Part shown: positions 46,517-58,107 of the stretch, piece after piece
How positions within the stretch are numbered: the stretch's first letter is position 1
How the letters are laid out: the number at the start of each line of letters is the position of its first letter
Source: Bacillus altitudinis 41KF2b
GTDB taxonomy: Bacteria; Bacillota; Bacilli; Bacillales; Bacillaceae
DNA length: 64,000 nucleotides
Direction: 5' to 3'
Assembly: GCF_000691145.1 (NCBI RefSeq)
Contig: NZ_ASJC01000002.1
Span: forward strand, 124,001-188,000
Notes under the pieces: generated by a model
The model's database searches: none
The model's input: only the letters and a program-made list of their open reading frames with translations
What the model was told of the DNA's origin: nothing
Program-made: the position numbers and the translations under genes

Positions 46517-47449
46517 TTAATATTGATCCATCATTTCTTGCAATTGAGTCAAATAACTCTCTTTTAATTCATCGGGGTATTCAATTTTCACATGTTTCCC
46601 AAATGAGATCAAATAGTGAGTCATATACGATAATTCTTCTTGGTTGTATCCCCCTACAATATAAGGCGTATCATCAATGATCTCCAATCTCATATTCGGA
46701 TAATGATTCTTCAAAAACTTTTCTTTTCCTTGTTCCGTTAATCGACATTTAAAAGAGATATCATGATAGGTTTTTTCGTATTCGAGCTGCAGTGCTTTTA
46801 ATTCTTCCTTCGTAAAAGTGTCTTTCGTTTCTTCTTCGATCATCATGTCCGTCATACAATCACATCTGTAGATGCCCCACTTTTTATTCAGAACATCATA
46901 TGCTTCGGTAAACCAAATCCCATTTCGATAAAACAACTCAAGAAATTGTAGCCTGATCCTTTTATGTTCATATTGAGTGTATGTCATCTTCACGATTTGA
47001 TCTTCCATCATTGCCTGCAATATCAAATCCAAATGATGTTGTTCACTCACTGGCGCGACATGATAGTAATGAATCACATCCAAAATCTCCGTGATCCGAT
47101 GTTTTCTCTCATCAGACATTGTAGCAAACAGTTTTTGGCGAATCTGTGAGTAAGACTTTTTAAACGGTGTTGCTGACAACAGATCTAAGGCTTTAAGAGC
47201 GAAAAAAATGGCTTGAACTTCATCTATTTGAAAATAGATCGGAACCAATGGAGATTGATTCATGAGCCGATATCCTCCATGTCTGCCATTTTCAACATAA
47301 AAAGCTAAGCCCATGGACTCTAGCTCTTCCATATCTCTTAAAGCCGTACGTTTAGAAATACCGAATTCCGCTTCTAAATCTTTTAATTGAAATGAATATT
47401 TATCACTTAAAAAAATAAGCTCTTGGTTTAAGCGTTCTGATTTTTTCAT
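46517..47449 (-). CDS. HTH-WYL (YafY/DeoR-like) transcriptional regulator
   Basis: A 310-residue regulator: an HTH_11 domain at about residues 5-60 (FQLKDLEAEFGISKRTALRDM), then a WYL domain near 135-215 with the RIRLQFLELFYRNGIWFTEAY pattern, and a C-terminal WCX-like region. The start is ATG at 47449 with AAGGAAAA upstream. It is divergent from a flavodoxin-fold reductase gene over a shared palindrome, the usual layout of a repressor and its target. Confidence 0.87.
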   Translation of the reverse strand: MKKSERLNQELIFLSDKYSFQLKDLEAEFGISKRTALRDMEELESMGLAFYVENGRHGGYRLMNQSPLVPIYFQIDEVQAIFFALKALDLLSATPFKKSYSQIRQKLFATMSDERKHRITEILDVIHYYHVAPVSEQHHLDLILQAMMEDQIVKMTYTQYEHKRIRLQFLELFYRNGIWFTEAYDVLNKKWGIYRCDCMTDMMIEEETKDTFTKEELKALQLEYEKTYHDISFKCRLTEQGKEKFLKNHYPNMRLEIIDDTPYIVGGYNQEELSYMTHYLISFGKHVKIEYPDELKESYLTQLQEMMDQY

Positions 47450-47466
47450 TTGATTTTCCTTCTGAA

Positions 47467-47491
47467 AAAGGTGACATGTTTTGTCACCTTT
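47467..47491. promoter_or_regulatory. Operator palindrome between the WYL regulator and reductase genes
   Basis: AAAGGTGACA and TGTCACCTTT form a perfect 10-bp inverted repeat with a five-base centre, located between the two divergent starts and overlapping plausible promoter elements. Confidence 0.75.
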
Positions 47492-47532
47492 ATATTTTAT
47501 ACTCAGTTTATCAAAAGAAAAGGAGCATGCAT

Positions 47533-48177
47533 ATGAAAACATTCATCATTAACGCGCACCCTAATTTCACTCATCGAGAAAGTTATTCAAACAAACTGCA
47601 AACACTATTTTTAGAACAGTTTAAAGAGAGATTCCCTCATGAGGAGCCTACCATTTTACATTTATATGAAACTGAAATTCCCCGTATCGAAAAAGAACAG
47701 CTGCTAGGTATTTGGGAAAAGCAAGCATCTGAACAAACATTAACAGCTGCGGAGGAAAAAATCGCCGCTTCCTCATCAGCTTTATTGGCTCAATTCAAAG
47801 CACATCATCGAATCGTGATTGTATCACCTGTTCATAATTTCAATGTGAGTTCACGAATGAAAGATTATATAGATAATATCTTTATTGCTAGAGAAACGTT
47901 TAAATATACAGAAGATGGTTCAGTTGGTCTGATGACTGACGATTATCGTGTACTTTTGCTCCAAGCAAGTGGCTCAATTTTCACAAATAACGATCGGTAC
48001 ACACCACTGGAATTTTCATATTATTATCTAAAGGAAATATTCCAAAACTTGATGGGTTTTCAACAATTTCATATTGTCCGGGCACAAGGAACAGCGATTT
48101 TAGATCAAAGGACTATCTTACAATCTGCATCTGATGACATGACGAAAACCTTAGATGCGTTTTATGCACCTAGTTAA
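47533..48177 (+). CDS. Flavodoxin-fold NAD(P)H oxidoreductase (azoreductase-like)
   Basis: A 214-residue FMN protein of the NAD(P)H quinone reductase/azoreductase type. The FMN phosphate loop is IINAHPNFTHRESYS at the N-terminus and the isoalloxazine-binding segment is VSPVHNFNVSSRMKDYID near residues 97-114. The ATG at 47533 has AAAGGAG seven bases upstream; earlier in-frame starts lie in the operator. It probably reduces quinones or electrophiles and is controlled by the divergent WYL regulator. Confidence 0.87.
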   Translation: MKTFIINAHPNFTHRESYSNKLQTLFLEQFKERFPHEEPTILHLYETEIPRIEKEQLLGIWEKQASEQTLTAAEEKIAASSSALLAQFKAHHRIVIVSPVHNFNVSSRMKDYIDNIFIARETFKYTEDGSVGLMTDDYRVLLLQASGSIFTNNDRYTPLEFSYYYLKEIFQNLMGFQQFHIVRAQGTAILDQRTILQSASDDMTKTLDAFYAPS

Positions 48178-48255
48178 CCTCTATATTTTCAAGACCCAGA
48201 ACGAAAAATTTTGCTCACTTGTCATCAATCTTATTTTTTCGTTTTGGGGTGACTC

Positions 48256-50112
48256 CTATCTGCTAGTACAAATATTATTGATGACTAATGCTGCCGTTTC
48301 ACTCGGATGGCTAAGAGGGAAATGATGGCCATACGGAACAAAATCAACCTTCCCAAGATGCGATGGCGCAGAATAGCCTCTGTCATACTCCCCCCAAATC
48401 ATGTGAAGATGATCCTTTGTGACTTCTTTAAAGTCACCTTGACCGGTTTTCAGTAATAAATGGCTAAGCTGAACCGTCGTATTTAAAATTCTAGGAGAAG
48501 TAAAGCTGTTTTTGATTTTTTCAATATAATGTTCAGGGATGCTCTCCGTGCTTTCAAACAAACCATTTCTTAATACATAACGCTCTATCAAATGAGTCGT
48601 TGCCAATCTTAATGTCCATTTGTTCAGAAATTGAGGAACATATAGTGATTTTGCCTTTTGTTTAGCAACAGGCGGCTGCAGTAAAGTAATTGAATACTTC
48701 TTATCGATGTATTCTTGTCCCAATGCTTCCAAAAGAATATACGCACCGAATGAATGACCGATTAGATGTGCACCATTCGTCGCTTTCTCTATTACTTTTT
48801 TCACTACATTTAAATAGATATCTAGAAGATGTTTCTCTCGTTTAAATGGAGAACGCCCCAAACCAGGAAGGTCCAAGATCCATACAGGTTGACCTGTTTT
48901 CTCATGAAGCTCCTGTGCTAAAGGAAATAAATCTTCTCCATCACTCAATAAACCATGTAATAAAATAAATGGCTTCCCTTCTCCTTGTAATTGGTAAAGG
49001 GTATTATTATCGCATAATGTTCGTTTAAATAAATGTTGGTGCTCACCATGTTGATCCATCATTCGATAATCTAGATCCGCTACTACAGCAGGGAAAAATG
49101 TCATGACACTCGTCTTCTTAAACCAATCTTCTCCCATTATTTTTTTCGCTGAAACATTTGAAAACGTTCGTTTTGTCATAAAATTCAATCCGTCAGAAGG
49201 AATGTTTGTGAGTTTACTTACACCACTATTCATGATAGCTTTCATCAGTGGCATTGGGATAGAGATGTTTGGTGCCTTCATATTCATGCTTTCTGACATA
49301 ACACTCAATAGTCCAGCAACGTTCTGATCGTGCTCTTTGTCATCAACAAGTGTATATGTTTGAATAGCTGGCTGCTCCAACTTGAAAACCTGTACAATAA
49401 ACTTCGCAAACTCATCGTTTGAAATAAGTGGTAACCGATAGTCCTTACCTCCAGGAATCACCGGCATGAGCCCTCTTCGCATACTCTTTACAAGCAAACC
49501 CAATCCTGCAATTTGCTCTGTACTCCCTGTTTGACTACTACCAACGACAGTTGGCGGATTAATGATAGAAAGCGGATAACCTACTGCTGATGCCTGTTGA
49601 CGAATATAAAGATCTGCTAAAAACTTTGTTCTCTCATAAGGATTTTTTATTTTCAAGTAATCGTTTCCTTCTTCAAACACGTCGATGGCAATCTTGCTAT
49701 TTTGATCATCAAAGGGACTCATATAACCGACAACATGGATAAATTGCTGTAAACCCTTCGATTGATGAATACTTTTAGCTAACTCATCAATATATTTGGC
49801 GCCATTTAAAAAGACGGAAGCTGCCTCTTTACTTGTCGCTTGAATATCCATAGGGCCTCCTGCGTGAATGATCACATCCGTTTTCAATACCCTCTCCTGA
49901 TCTTCAGCACTTAGACCCAAATCGACTTTCGTCAAATCCCCTTCAACAAAGTGCATCACTGACTCTTTTAAAATACCTCTTTCTTGAAAAATGCGTGTTG
50001 CTTTACTTTTTGACCTCACTAAAAGAAGAATGTTCACATCCTCTTTCGCTAATTCTTCGACTAATTGCTTTCCGATAAACCCTGTTCCACCCGTTAAAAA
50101 TACTGTTTTCAT
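48256..50112 (-). CDS. Fusion of an extended SDR reductase with an alpha/beta hydrolase
   Basis: A 618-residue two-domain enzyme. Residues 1-360 form an extended short-chain reductase (thioester-reductase or epimerase-like) with GGTGFIG at 8-14 and the catalytic YERTK at 159-163. Residues 375-618 form an alpha/beta hydrolase with GHSFG (Ser454), Asp577 in GEYDRG and His596/597. The start is ATG at 50112 with AAAGGAG upstream. A palindromic operator precedes it and a TetR repressor gene lies directly upstream. The pairing suggests reduction and hydrolysis of an acyl or ester substrate, which is unproven. Confidence 0.85.
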   Translation of the reverse strand: MKTVFLTGGTGFIGKQLVEELAKEDVNILLLVRSKSKATRIFQERGILKESVMHFVEGDLTKVDLGLSAEDQERVLKTDVIIHAGGPMDIQATSKEAASVFLNGAKYIDELAKSIHQSKGLQQFIHVVGYMSPFDDQNSKIAIDVFEEGNDYLKIKNPYERTKFLADLYIRQQASAVGYPLSIINPPTVVGSSQTGSTEQIAGLGLLVKSMRRGLMPVIPGGKDYRLPLISNDEFAKFIVQVFKLEQPAIQTYTLVDDKEHDQNVAGLLSVMSESMNMKAPNISIPMPLMKAIMNSGVSKLTNIPSDGLNFMTKRTFSNVSAKKIMGEDWFKKTSVMTFFPAVVADLDYRMMDQHGEHQHLFKRTLCDNNTLYQLQGEGKPFILLHGLLSDGEDLFPLAQELHEKTGQPVWILDLPGLGRSPFKREKHLLDIYLNVVKKVIEKATNGAHLIGHSFGAYILLEALGQEYIDKKYSITLLQPPVAKQKAKSLYVPQFLNKWTLRLATTHLIERYVLRNGLFESTESIPEHYIEKIKNSFTSPRILNTTVQLSHLLLKTGQGDFKEVTKDHLHMIWGEYDRGYSAPSHLGKVDFVPYGHHFPLSHPSETAALVINNICTSR

Positions 50113-50126
50113 GTGAAATCTCCTTT

Positions 50127-50146
50127 TTAGTACTATTCAGTACTAA
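50127..50146. promoter_or_regulatory. TetR-type operator before the fusion gene
   Basis: TTAGTACTATTCAGTACTAA is a perfect inverted repeat (8-bp arms, 4-bp centre) just upstream of the ribosome site. A second near-identical copy lies before tetR. Confidence 0.82.
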
Positions 50147-50162
50147 TTTGATGTAAAAAAAA

Positions 50163-50180
50163 TGCTTCTTTATCGAAGCA
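50163..50180 (-). terminator. Terminator of the tetR gene
   Basis: TGCTTCGATAAAGAAGCA forms a short stem, followed by T8 on the minus strand. It overlaps the tetR stop and separates tetR from the fusion gene's own promoter region. Confidence 0.75.
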
Positions 50181-50754
50181 AGTTAAATAAATGATCTGCT
50201 GTTTTTGTGATGACAGTGGCATCTTTCAATGTTTCTGAAATAAATAACGCTCCTTCAAGATTTGTCATAAAAAGTGATGCCACCTCATCAATATGAATCG
50301 TATGTCTGAATTCCCCATTCTCTACCCCTTGTTTCAGTAATAGAGAAACTTTCTCTTGTAATCCTGTGAAAAAAAGACCTATTTTTTCTTTTATTTGTGT
50401 GGCCTTTACAGGGCTTTGAATATAAAGAGTAATAAATGGACAGCTCCCCTTATAATCTCTAGACTGAACTCCTTGTGATAATTGCTTTAAAAACAATTGA
50501 ATTCGATCTTCAACTGAAAATTGGGTCTGAGACAGTACGTCATCCATTGCAGATTGATACATGTCAATCCAATAATCAACGACCCCTTCTAATAATTCTT
50601 CCTTATTAGAAAAGTGATAGTACACATTAGACTTTGACACTTTGCTTACACGAACTAATTCATCCATACTTGTATAAACAAACCCTTTTTCCAAAAATAA
50701 TGTTGCAGCCACTTCAAGTACACGTTTTTGATTCATTAATTTTGTCTTTGTCAT
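50170..50754 (-). CDS. TetR-family repressor
   Basis: A 194-residue TetR regulator. The N-terminal helix-turn-helix (residues 8-55) contains ATLFLEKGFVYTSMDELVR and VSKSNVYYHFSNKEELL. The remainder is the helical ligand domain. The operator TTAGAACTATACAGTACTAA ends three bases before its ATG, so it should repress itself as well as the downstream fusion gene. No ribosome site precedes the ATG and the promoter places transcription start at or near it, so the mRNA may be leaderless. Confidence 0.87.
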   Translation of the reverse strand: MTKTKLMNQKRVLEVAATLFLEKGFVYTSMDELVRVSKVSKSNVYYHFSNKEELLEGVVDYWIDMYQSAMDDVLSQTQFSVEDRIQLFLKQLSQGVQSRDYKGSCPFITLYIQSPVKATQIKEKIGLFFTGLQEKVSLLLKQGVENGEFRHTIHIDEVASLFMTNLEGALFISETLKDATVITKTADHLFNLLR

Positions 50755-50756
50755 AA

Positions 50757-50776
50757 TTAGAACTATACAGTACTAA
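50757..50776. promoter_or_regulatory. TetR-type operator overlapping the tetR promoter
   Basis: TTAGAACTATACAGTACTAA matches the operator at 50127-50146 in 16 of 20 positions. On the minus strand it covers TATAGT (-10), which is 17 bp from TTGCAA (-35). Confidence 0.78.
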
Positions 50777-50882
50777 ATTATATGTTGCAAGTATTTATGA
50801 TCATTTAGAAAAGAGTTTGATAAAAAAGTTTTCTCAATGCGGTCAAACGCAAATGAGGAAACTAACAATAAGAGAGTTTCTT

Positions 50883-51485
50883 TTAATTATAATCTTCTCC
50901 TACCATTAAAGTACTATACTTTGTTTTAAATTTTTCATACTTTCTCTCATCCTTAAATAATAAGAATGCCCCTCTGTCATCATAAATATGATAAATAAAA
51001 TCTTTATTTATAAAGAATATTTCAGGATAACTACTATATTTGTCATTGAACCTCGGAGCCATACTTTTAAAATCTTGATTACATATTGCCTTGATTATTT
51101 TCTTGTACTCTATATGCTGTTTTTTTGTTTCTAAAGAATATCGAATGACTTTTCCATTCTCATCTTTATAATTTTTTACATTGAGTCTATATTTATTAAT
51201 TTTTTTTGAATACTTACTATATACTCCTATCGGCCTCTGTAATGAATGCTCGCTTCGAACAATTGTGACGACGAACAATAAATCGTTCTCCCCAAAAAGT
51301 TCATCAAATATACTTATTGCAACATTATAAACCTTATTAAAATATTGAGGATTTATATTGCCTTGATCATTAAACTGATACATTTCTTTTTCGAGTTGAA
51401 TATGAAGGCTTAGAGGTAACTCGTCCAAGGAATCATTAATTAAATCAATATTGAATTCACTTTGTAAATAATCTAGGTGAACCAT
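50883..51485 (-). CDS. DUF3885 protein, probable orphan immunity protein
   Basis: A 200-residue protein with the DUF3885-type C-terminal block YPEIFFINKDFIYHIYDDRGAFLLF near residues 152-176. DUF3885 proteins are commonly found beside polymorphic toxins as immunity proteins; that role here is inferred. The gene is AT-rich compared with its neighbours. The start is ATG at 51485 with AAAGGAG upstream, 35 bp after a broken toxin-like C-terminus. The gene pair seems horizontally acquired. Confidence 0.72.
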   Translation of the reverse strand: MVHLDYLQSEFNIDLINDSLDELPLSLHIQLEKEMYQFNDQGNINPQYFNKVYNVAISIFDELFGENDLLFVVTIVRSEHSLQRPIGVYSKYSKKINKYRLNVKNYKDENGKVIRYSLETKKQHIEYKKIIKAICNQDFKSMAPRFNDKYSSYPEIFFINKDFIYHIYDDRGAFLLFKDERKYEKFKTKYSTLMVGEDYN

Positions 51486-51520
51486 ATCTCATTCTCCTTT
51501 CATTCTTTTATGTATAATTT

Positions 51521-51724
51521 TTATTTTCTTAATATATGACCACTTTTATTTAGTGTAGCTATACGCTCTCCGGATTTATTCATTAATTTGTAGTAACTTC
51601 CTCCATGAGCATTCCCTTTCCCAAGATCTCTTGAAATGGATCAACCAGATGTAGGATCTTTCCACTCTTGTTTACCTTTAACCTTCTTAGTGAAAAGAGA
51701 AATCTTAACTCCAGTATCATTCAA
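51521..51724 (-). pseudogene. Remnant of a polymorphic-toxin C-terminal domain
   Basis: A 67-codon open stretch reads like a toxin tail (VKGKQEWKDPTSG, then SISRDLGKGNAHGGSYYKL, then SGERIATLNKSGHILRK) but is interrupted by TGA at 51641-51643, where a Trp is likely in relatives. It has no start or N-terminal domain: just upstream is a TAA and then the suf terminator. It lies immediately before the DUF3885 gene, as a toxin precedes its immunity gene. The family is not identified with certainty. Confidence 0.6.
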
Positions 51725-51781
51725 TAAAGATTTTTACATTTTTTTATTCATAGTCAACTTAGATGTAACCAGTGAAATAAG

Positions 51782-51808
51782 AAAAAGACGAACTTATAAA
51801 GTTCGTCT
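51782..51808 (-). terminator. Terminator of the suf operon
   Basis: GACGAACTT pairs with AAGTTCGTC, followed by T5 on the minus strand, about 85 bp after the sufB stop. Confidence 0.85.
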
Positions 51809-51891
51809 CCTACACTAAAAGGTCATCTTGATCGGCACAAATTCGGCACGCTTCATCAACCTCTTATATCAATCATTTTCAACCCTCTGTA

Positions 51892-53289
51892 TTAACCAAT
51901 AGAACCTTCCATTTCGAACTTAATCAAACGGTTCATTTCAACGGCGTATTCCATTGGTAGTTCTTTTGTGAATGGCTCGATGAAGCCCATGACGATCATT
52001 TCTGTTGCTTCTTCTTCAGAAATTCCGCGGCTCATCAAGTAGAATAGCTGCTCTTCTGATACTTTTGATACCTTCGCTTCGTGCTCTAATGAAATGTTGT
52101 CGTTTAAGATTTCATTGTAAGGAATCGTATCAGATGTTGATTTGTTATCCATGATGAGTGTGTCACACTCGATGTTTGAGCGTGCACCCTCTGCTTTGCG
52201 TCCGAAGTGTACGATTCCACGGTATGTGACTTTACCGCCTTGTTTGGAAATCGATTTCGATACGATCGTTGAAGATGTGTTTGGTGCAAGGTGAATCATT
52301 TTTGCACCTGCATCTTGGTGCTGACCTTTACCTGCTAGGGCAATACTTAATGTCATACCACGAGCGCCTTCACCTTTTAAGATGACGGCTGGGTATTTCA
52401 TTGTCAGCTTAGAACCGATGTTTCCATCAATCCATTCCATTGTTGCATTTTCTTCACATACTGTACGTTTTGTCACAAGGTTGAAGACGTTGTTTGCCCA
52501 GTTTTGAATCGTTGTATAACGGCAGTAGCCGCCTTTTTTGACGATGATTTCAACAACCGCACTGTGAAGTGAGTTTGTTGTGTAAACTGGAGCTGTACAA
52601 CCTTCTACGTAATGCACGTGTGCGCCTTCATCAACGATGATCAGTGTACGTTCGAACTGACCCATGTTCTCAGAGTTGATTCGGAAGTATGCTTGAAGTG
52701 GTGTATCTACTTTTACGCCTTTTGGTACGTAGATGAATGAACCACCAGACCATACAGCCGAGTTAAGCGCAGCAAATTTGTTGTCAGTCGGAGGAATGAC
52801 TTTTGCCCAGTGCTCACGGAAGATGTCTTCGTTCTCTTTTAATGCACTGTCTGTATCTTTAAACACAATGCCTAAATCTTCAAGATCTTGCTTCATGTTG
52901 TGATACACAACTTCAGATTCGTACTGAGCAGATACACCTGCTAAGTACTTTTGCTCTGCTTCAGGGATTCCAAGCTTATCAAAGGTTTGTTTGATTTCTT
53001 CTGGTACTTCATCCCAAGAACGCTCAGAGCGTTCTGATGGTTTTACGTAGTACGTAATTTCATCAAAGTTTAATGCATTTAAATCTCCGCCCCATTGTGG
53101 CATCGGCATGTTGTAAAAGTGCTCAAGAGATTTCAAACGGAAGTCGAGCATCCACTGAGGCTCTTCTTTCATACGAGAAATTTCTTCAACGATCTCTTTT
53201 GTCAGTCCGCGCTCTGAACGGAAAATGGAAACGTCTTTATCAGAAAAGCCGTATTTATATTCACCAACATCTGGCATTTTTTTAGCCAT
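51892..53289 (-). CDS. sufB: Fe-S assembly protein SufB
   Basis: A 465-residue SufB that forms the SufBCD scaffold on which clusters are built. The family's beta-helix core is visible in [13 protein letters not shown] and [21 protein letters not shown], including the cysteine in EGCTAP that is linked to sulfur transfer. The C-terminal [21 protein letters not shown] motif is complete. The start is ATG at 53289 with GGAG upstream. It is the last gene of sufCDSUB. Confidence 0.97.
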   Translation of the reverse strand: MAKKMPDVGEYKYGFSDKDVSIFRSERGLTKEIVEEISRMKEEPQWMLDFRLKSLEHFYNMPMPQWGGDLNALNFDEITYYVKPSERSERSWDEVPEEIKQTFDKLGIPEAEQKYLAGVSAQYESEVVYHNMKQDLEDLGIVFKDTDSALKENEDIFREHWAKVIPPTDNKFAALNSAVWSGGSFIYVPKGVKVDTPLQAYFRINSENMGQFERTLIIVDEGAHVHYVEGCTAPVYTTNSLHSAVVEIIVKKGGYCRYTTIQNWANNVFNLVTKRTVCEENATMEWIDGNIGSKLTMKYPAVILKGEGARGMTLSIALAGKGQHQDAGAKMIHLAPNTSSTIVSKSISKQGGKVTYRGIVHFGRKAEGARSNIECDTLIMDNKSTSDTIPYNEILNDNISLEHEAKVSKVSEEQLFYLMSRGISEEEATEMIVMGFIEPFTKELPMEYAVEMNRLIKFEMEGSIG

Positions 53290-53306
53290 CCATTTTCACT
53301 CCAATC

Positions 53307-56276
<2,970 letters not shown>

Positions 56277-56294
56277 CAATAATCCTCCTAACGC

Positions 56295-57080
56295 TTACGC
56301 TTCTTGACCAACAGTTTCGTCTTCAATTCCTAACTCTTTTTTAATCCAGTCATAACCTTCTGCTTCTAGACGCTGCGCGAGTTCTGGTCCGCCAGATTTC
56401 ACAATACGTCCTTGCATCATGACATGAACGTGATCTGGTGTGATGTAGTTCAATAGACGCTGATAGTGAGTGATCATTAAGCAGCCGAAGCTTTCGCCGC
56501 GCATTTTATTAATCCCTTTAGAAACAACTTTCAGTGCATCGATATCAAGACCAGAGTCGATTTCGTCAAGGATGGCGATTTTTGGTTCAATCATCATTAA
56601 TTGAAGAATTTCGTTACGTTTTTTCTCCCCACCTGAGAAACCTTCGTTTAGGTAGCGCTGTGCCATATCTGGGTCCATTTCAAGGAATTCCATGTTTTCG
56701 TCCATTTTGCGGATGAATTTCATGAGAGAGATTTCATCGCCTTCTTCTCTGCGTGCGTTAATAGCCGAACGAAGGAAGTCTGCATTTGTTACACCACTAA
56801 TTTCAGATGGATATTGCATTGCAAGGAAAAGACCCGCTTGAGCGCGCTCATCTACTTCCATTTCAAGAACATCTTCGCCATCAAGCAAAATGCTGCCTTT
56901 TGTCACTTCATACTTAGGGTGGCCCATGATAGCAGCAGATAAAGTAGATTTACCTGTACCGTTTGGTCCCATTACTGCGTGGAATTCTCCACCTTTTATT
57001 TCTAGGTTTACACCTTTTAAGATTTCTTTCCCTTCAATCTCAACGTGCAAGTCCTTAATTGTTAATGTCGAAGCAGTCAT
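56295..57080 (-). CDS. sufC: Fe-S assembly ATPase SufC
   Basis: A 261-residue ABC-type ATPase that drives the SufBCD complex. Walker A is GPNGTGKST near residues 38-46, the signature is GFSGGEKKR near 148, and Walker B is KIAILDEIDSG. It is the first gene of sufCDSUB. The start is ATG at 57080 with GGAGG upstream. Confidence 0.97.
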   Translation of the reverse strand: MTASTLTIKDLHVEIEGKEILKGVNLEIKGGEFHAVMGPNGTGKSTLSAAIMGHPKYEVTKGSILLDGEDVLEMEVDERAQAGLFLAMQYPSEISGVTNADFLRSAINARREEGDEISLMKFIRKMDENMEFLEMDPDMAQRYLNEGFSGGEKKRNEILQLMMIEPKIAILDEIDSGLDIDALKVVSKGINKMRGESFGCLMITHYQRLLNYITPDHVHVMMQGRIVKSGGPELAQRLEAEGYDWIKKELGIEDETVGQEA

Positions 57081-57097
57081 ATATCGATACCTCCAAA

Positions 57098-57113
57098 ATA
57101 ATCATTATTCTCA
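57098..57113. promoter_or_regulatory. Fur-like sequence in the suf leader
   Basis: AATAATCATTATTCTCA resembles a degraded Fur box (GAGAATAATGATTATT on the minus strand). A second TTATTCTCAT lies 12 bp away. It lies just downstream of the predicted suf transcription start. The match is partial. Confidence 0.35.
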
Positions 57114-57129
57114 ATTTATTCTCATTCTA

Positions 57130-57167
57130 ATTTTATAACAAATTAAAAGTGAATACAACACATTCAC
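57130..57167 (-). promoter_or_regulatory. Promoter of sufCDSUB with overlapping inverted repeat
   Basis: On the minus strand TTGTAT (57153-57158) and TAAAAT (57130-57135) are separated by 17 bp. GTGAAT-ACAACAC-ATTCAC (57149-57167) is an inverted repeat covering the -35 and may be an operator. Confidence 0.6.
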
Positions 57168-57252
57168 GACAAGCGTGAGAGGATGCTCTCAAAATTCTAA
57201 CAAAAAATACAGGTAGATAAAAGGATTTATGTCGAAAAGACTGTTTTCATAA

Positions 57253-57286
57253 AGAAAGGACGGGAAACTATTCTCCCCGCCCCTTA
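57253..57286 (-). terminator. Terminator after the small gene upstream of suf
   Basis: GGGCGGGGA and the TTTCCCGTCC arm pair (with a mismatch) and are followed by TTTCTTT on the minus strand. Confidence 0.6.
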
Positions 57287-57290
57287 GCTA

Positions 57291-57458
57291 TCAATAGCCT
57301 CGTATATTCATTTTTGCGAGCTGTCTTTTCTCATCTCGATAGGACTGCTCTCGTTTAAGTTCTACTTTCATTCGTAAGTCATGGTCTCTTTCGTACTCTG
57401 CATAACTCATGCCATGAGATTGATGCATGGCCTTTTCCATCTCGGCGGTATAATCCAA
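57291..57458 (-). CDS. Small hypothetical protein between yurZ and sufC (tentative)
   Basis: A highly charged 49-55-residue frame with repeated Arg/Lys/Glu helical character (YAEYERDHDLRMKVELKRE). An ATG at 57440 or TTG at 57458 could start it, but neither has a good ribosome site. Supporting it, a promoter (TTGAGT, 18 bp, TACAAT) lies near 57515-57545 on the minus strand and a terminator follows the stop directly. A different frame of the same transcript opens with an ATG next to AAGAAGGG near 57500 and encodes 38 residues. I cannot decide which is translated. Confidence 0.4.
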   Translation of the reverse strand: MDYTAEMEKAMHQSHGMSYAEYERDHDLRMKVELKREQSYRDEKRQLAKMNIRGY

Positions 57459-57643
57459 TCCCAGTGTACTCTGGTCCGAACAAATAATAAACCATTCCCT
57501 TCTTTGAGTGTAGCTTCATTGTATCAAAGGCATGCTGCTTCACTCAAAAGGGATATAACACGCTATGCTGGCATATTTTCTCACACAACCGGCTGAGAAC
57601 GACTCAACTCCCTGATTTGGAAAAATACCATCTTATCCTTCCC

Positions 57644-58018
57644 TTAATGCGTCTGTCCTCCAAATTCATCAATACATTGCTGAACAACTGTGATGCCTTG
57701 ACTTAGCGCAGCACCGCCGCCAAACGCTGCCGCCACACTGACGACCTCCAGCAAATTCTCTTCTGTTGCGCCTTGGTCGAGCGCTCCCTTTGTATGATAG
57801 ATCATGCAATATTCATCTTGTGCATGAATGCTGATGCCAAGGGCAATCATTTGTTTTTCTTTTTGTGTTAAGGAATCGCTCTGAAAGCACTGCTCCGTAA
57901 ATTCATTAAATTTCTTGCCAAACACCGGCATTTTCTTCTGAAATTCACCCATTGCCGTTTTATAATCCGTCAGTGATTGTTGCATCGATCCGCTCATATG
58001 TTGTTCATTCATCTTCAT
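57644..58018 (-). CDS. yurZ: YurZ, carboxymuconolactone decarboxylase/AhpD-like protein
   Basis: A 124-residue AhpD-fold protein. The active-site helix reads [13 protein letters not shown], keeping one cysteine and the histidine of the usual CxxCxxxH but lacking the first cysteine, so disulfide reductase activity is doubtful. The conserved [13 protein letters not shown] block is near the C-terminus. The start is ATG at 58018 with AAGGGA upstream. It lies beside suf as in B. subtilis. Confidence 0.88.
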   Translation of the reverse strand: MKMNEQHMSGSMQQSLTDYKTAMGEFQKKMPVFGKKFNEFTEQCFQSDSLTQKEKQMIALGISIHAQDEYCMIYHTKGALDQGATEENLLEVVSVAAAFGGGAALSQGITVVQQCIDEFGGQTH

Positions 58019-58107
58019 TCCATCCCTTCAAGTCATTTGTTCGTTTTTATTATGAGCGAGATTTGAAAAAATACACAAAAAAACCTCGCTTTGATGAAAG
58101 CGAGGTT

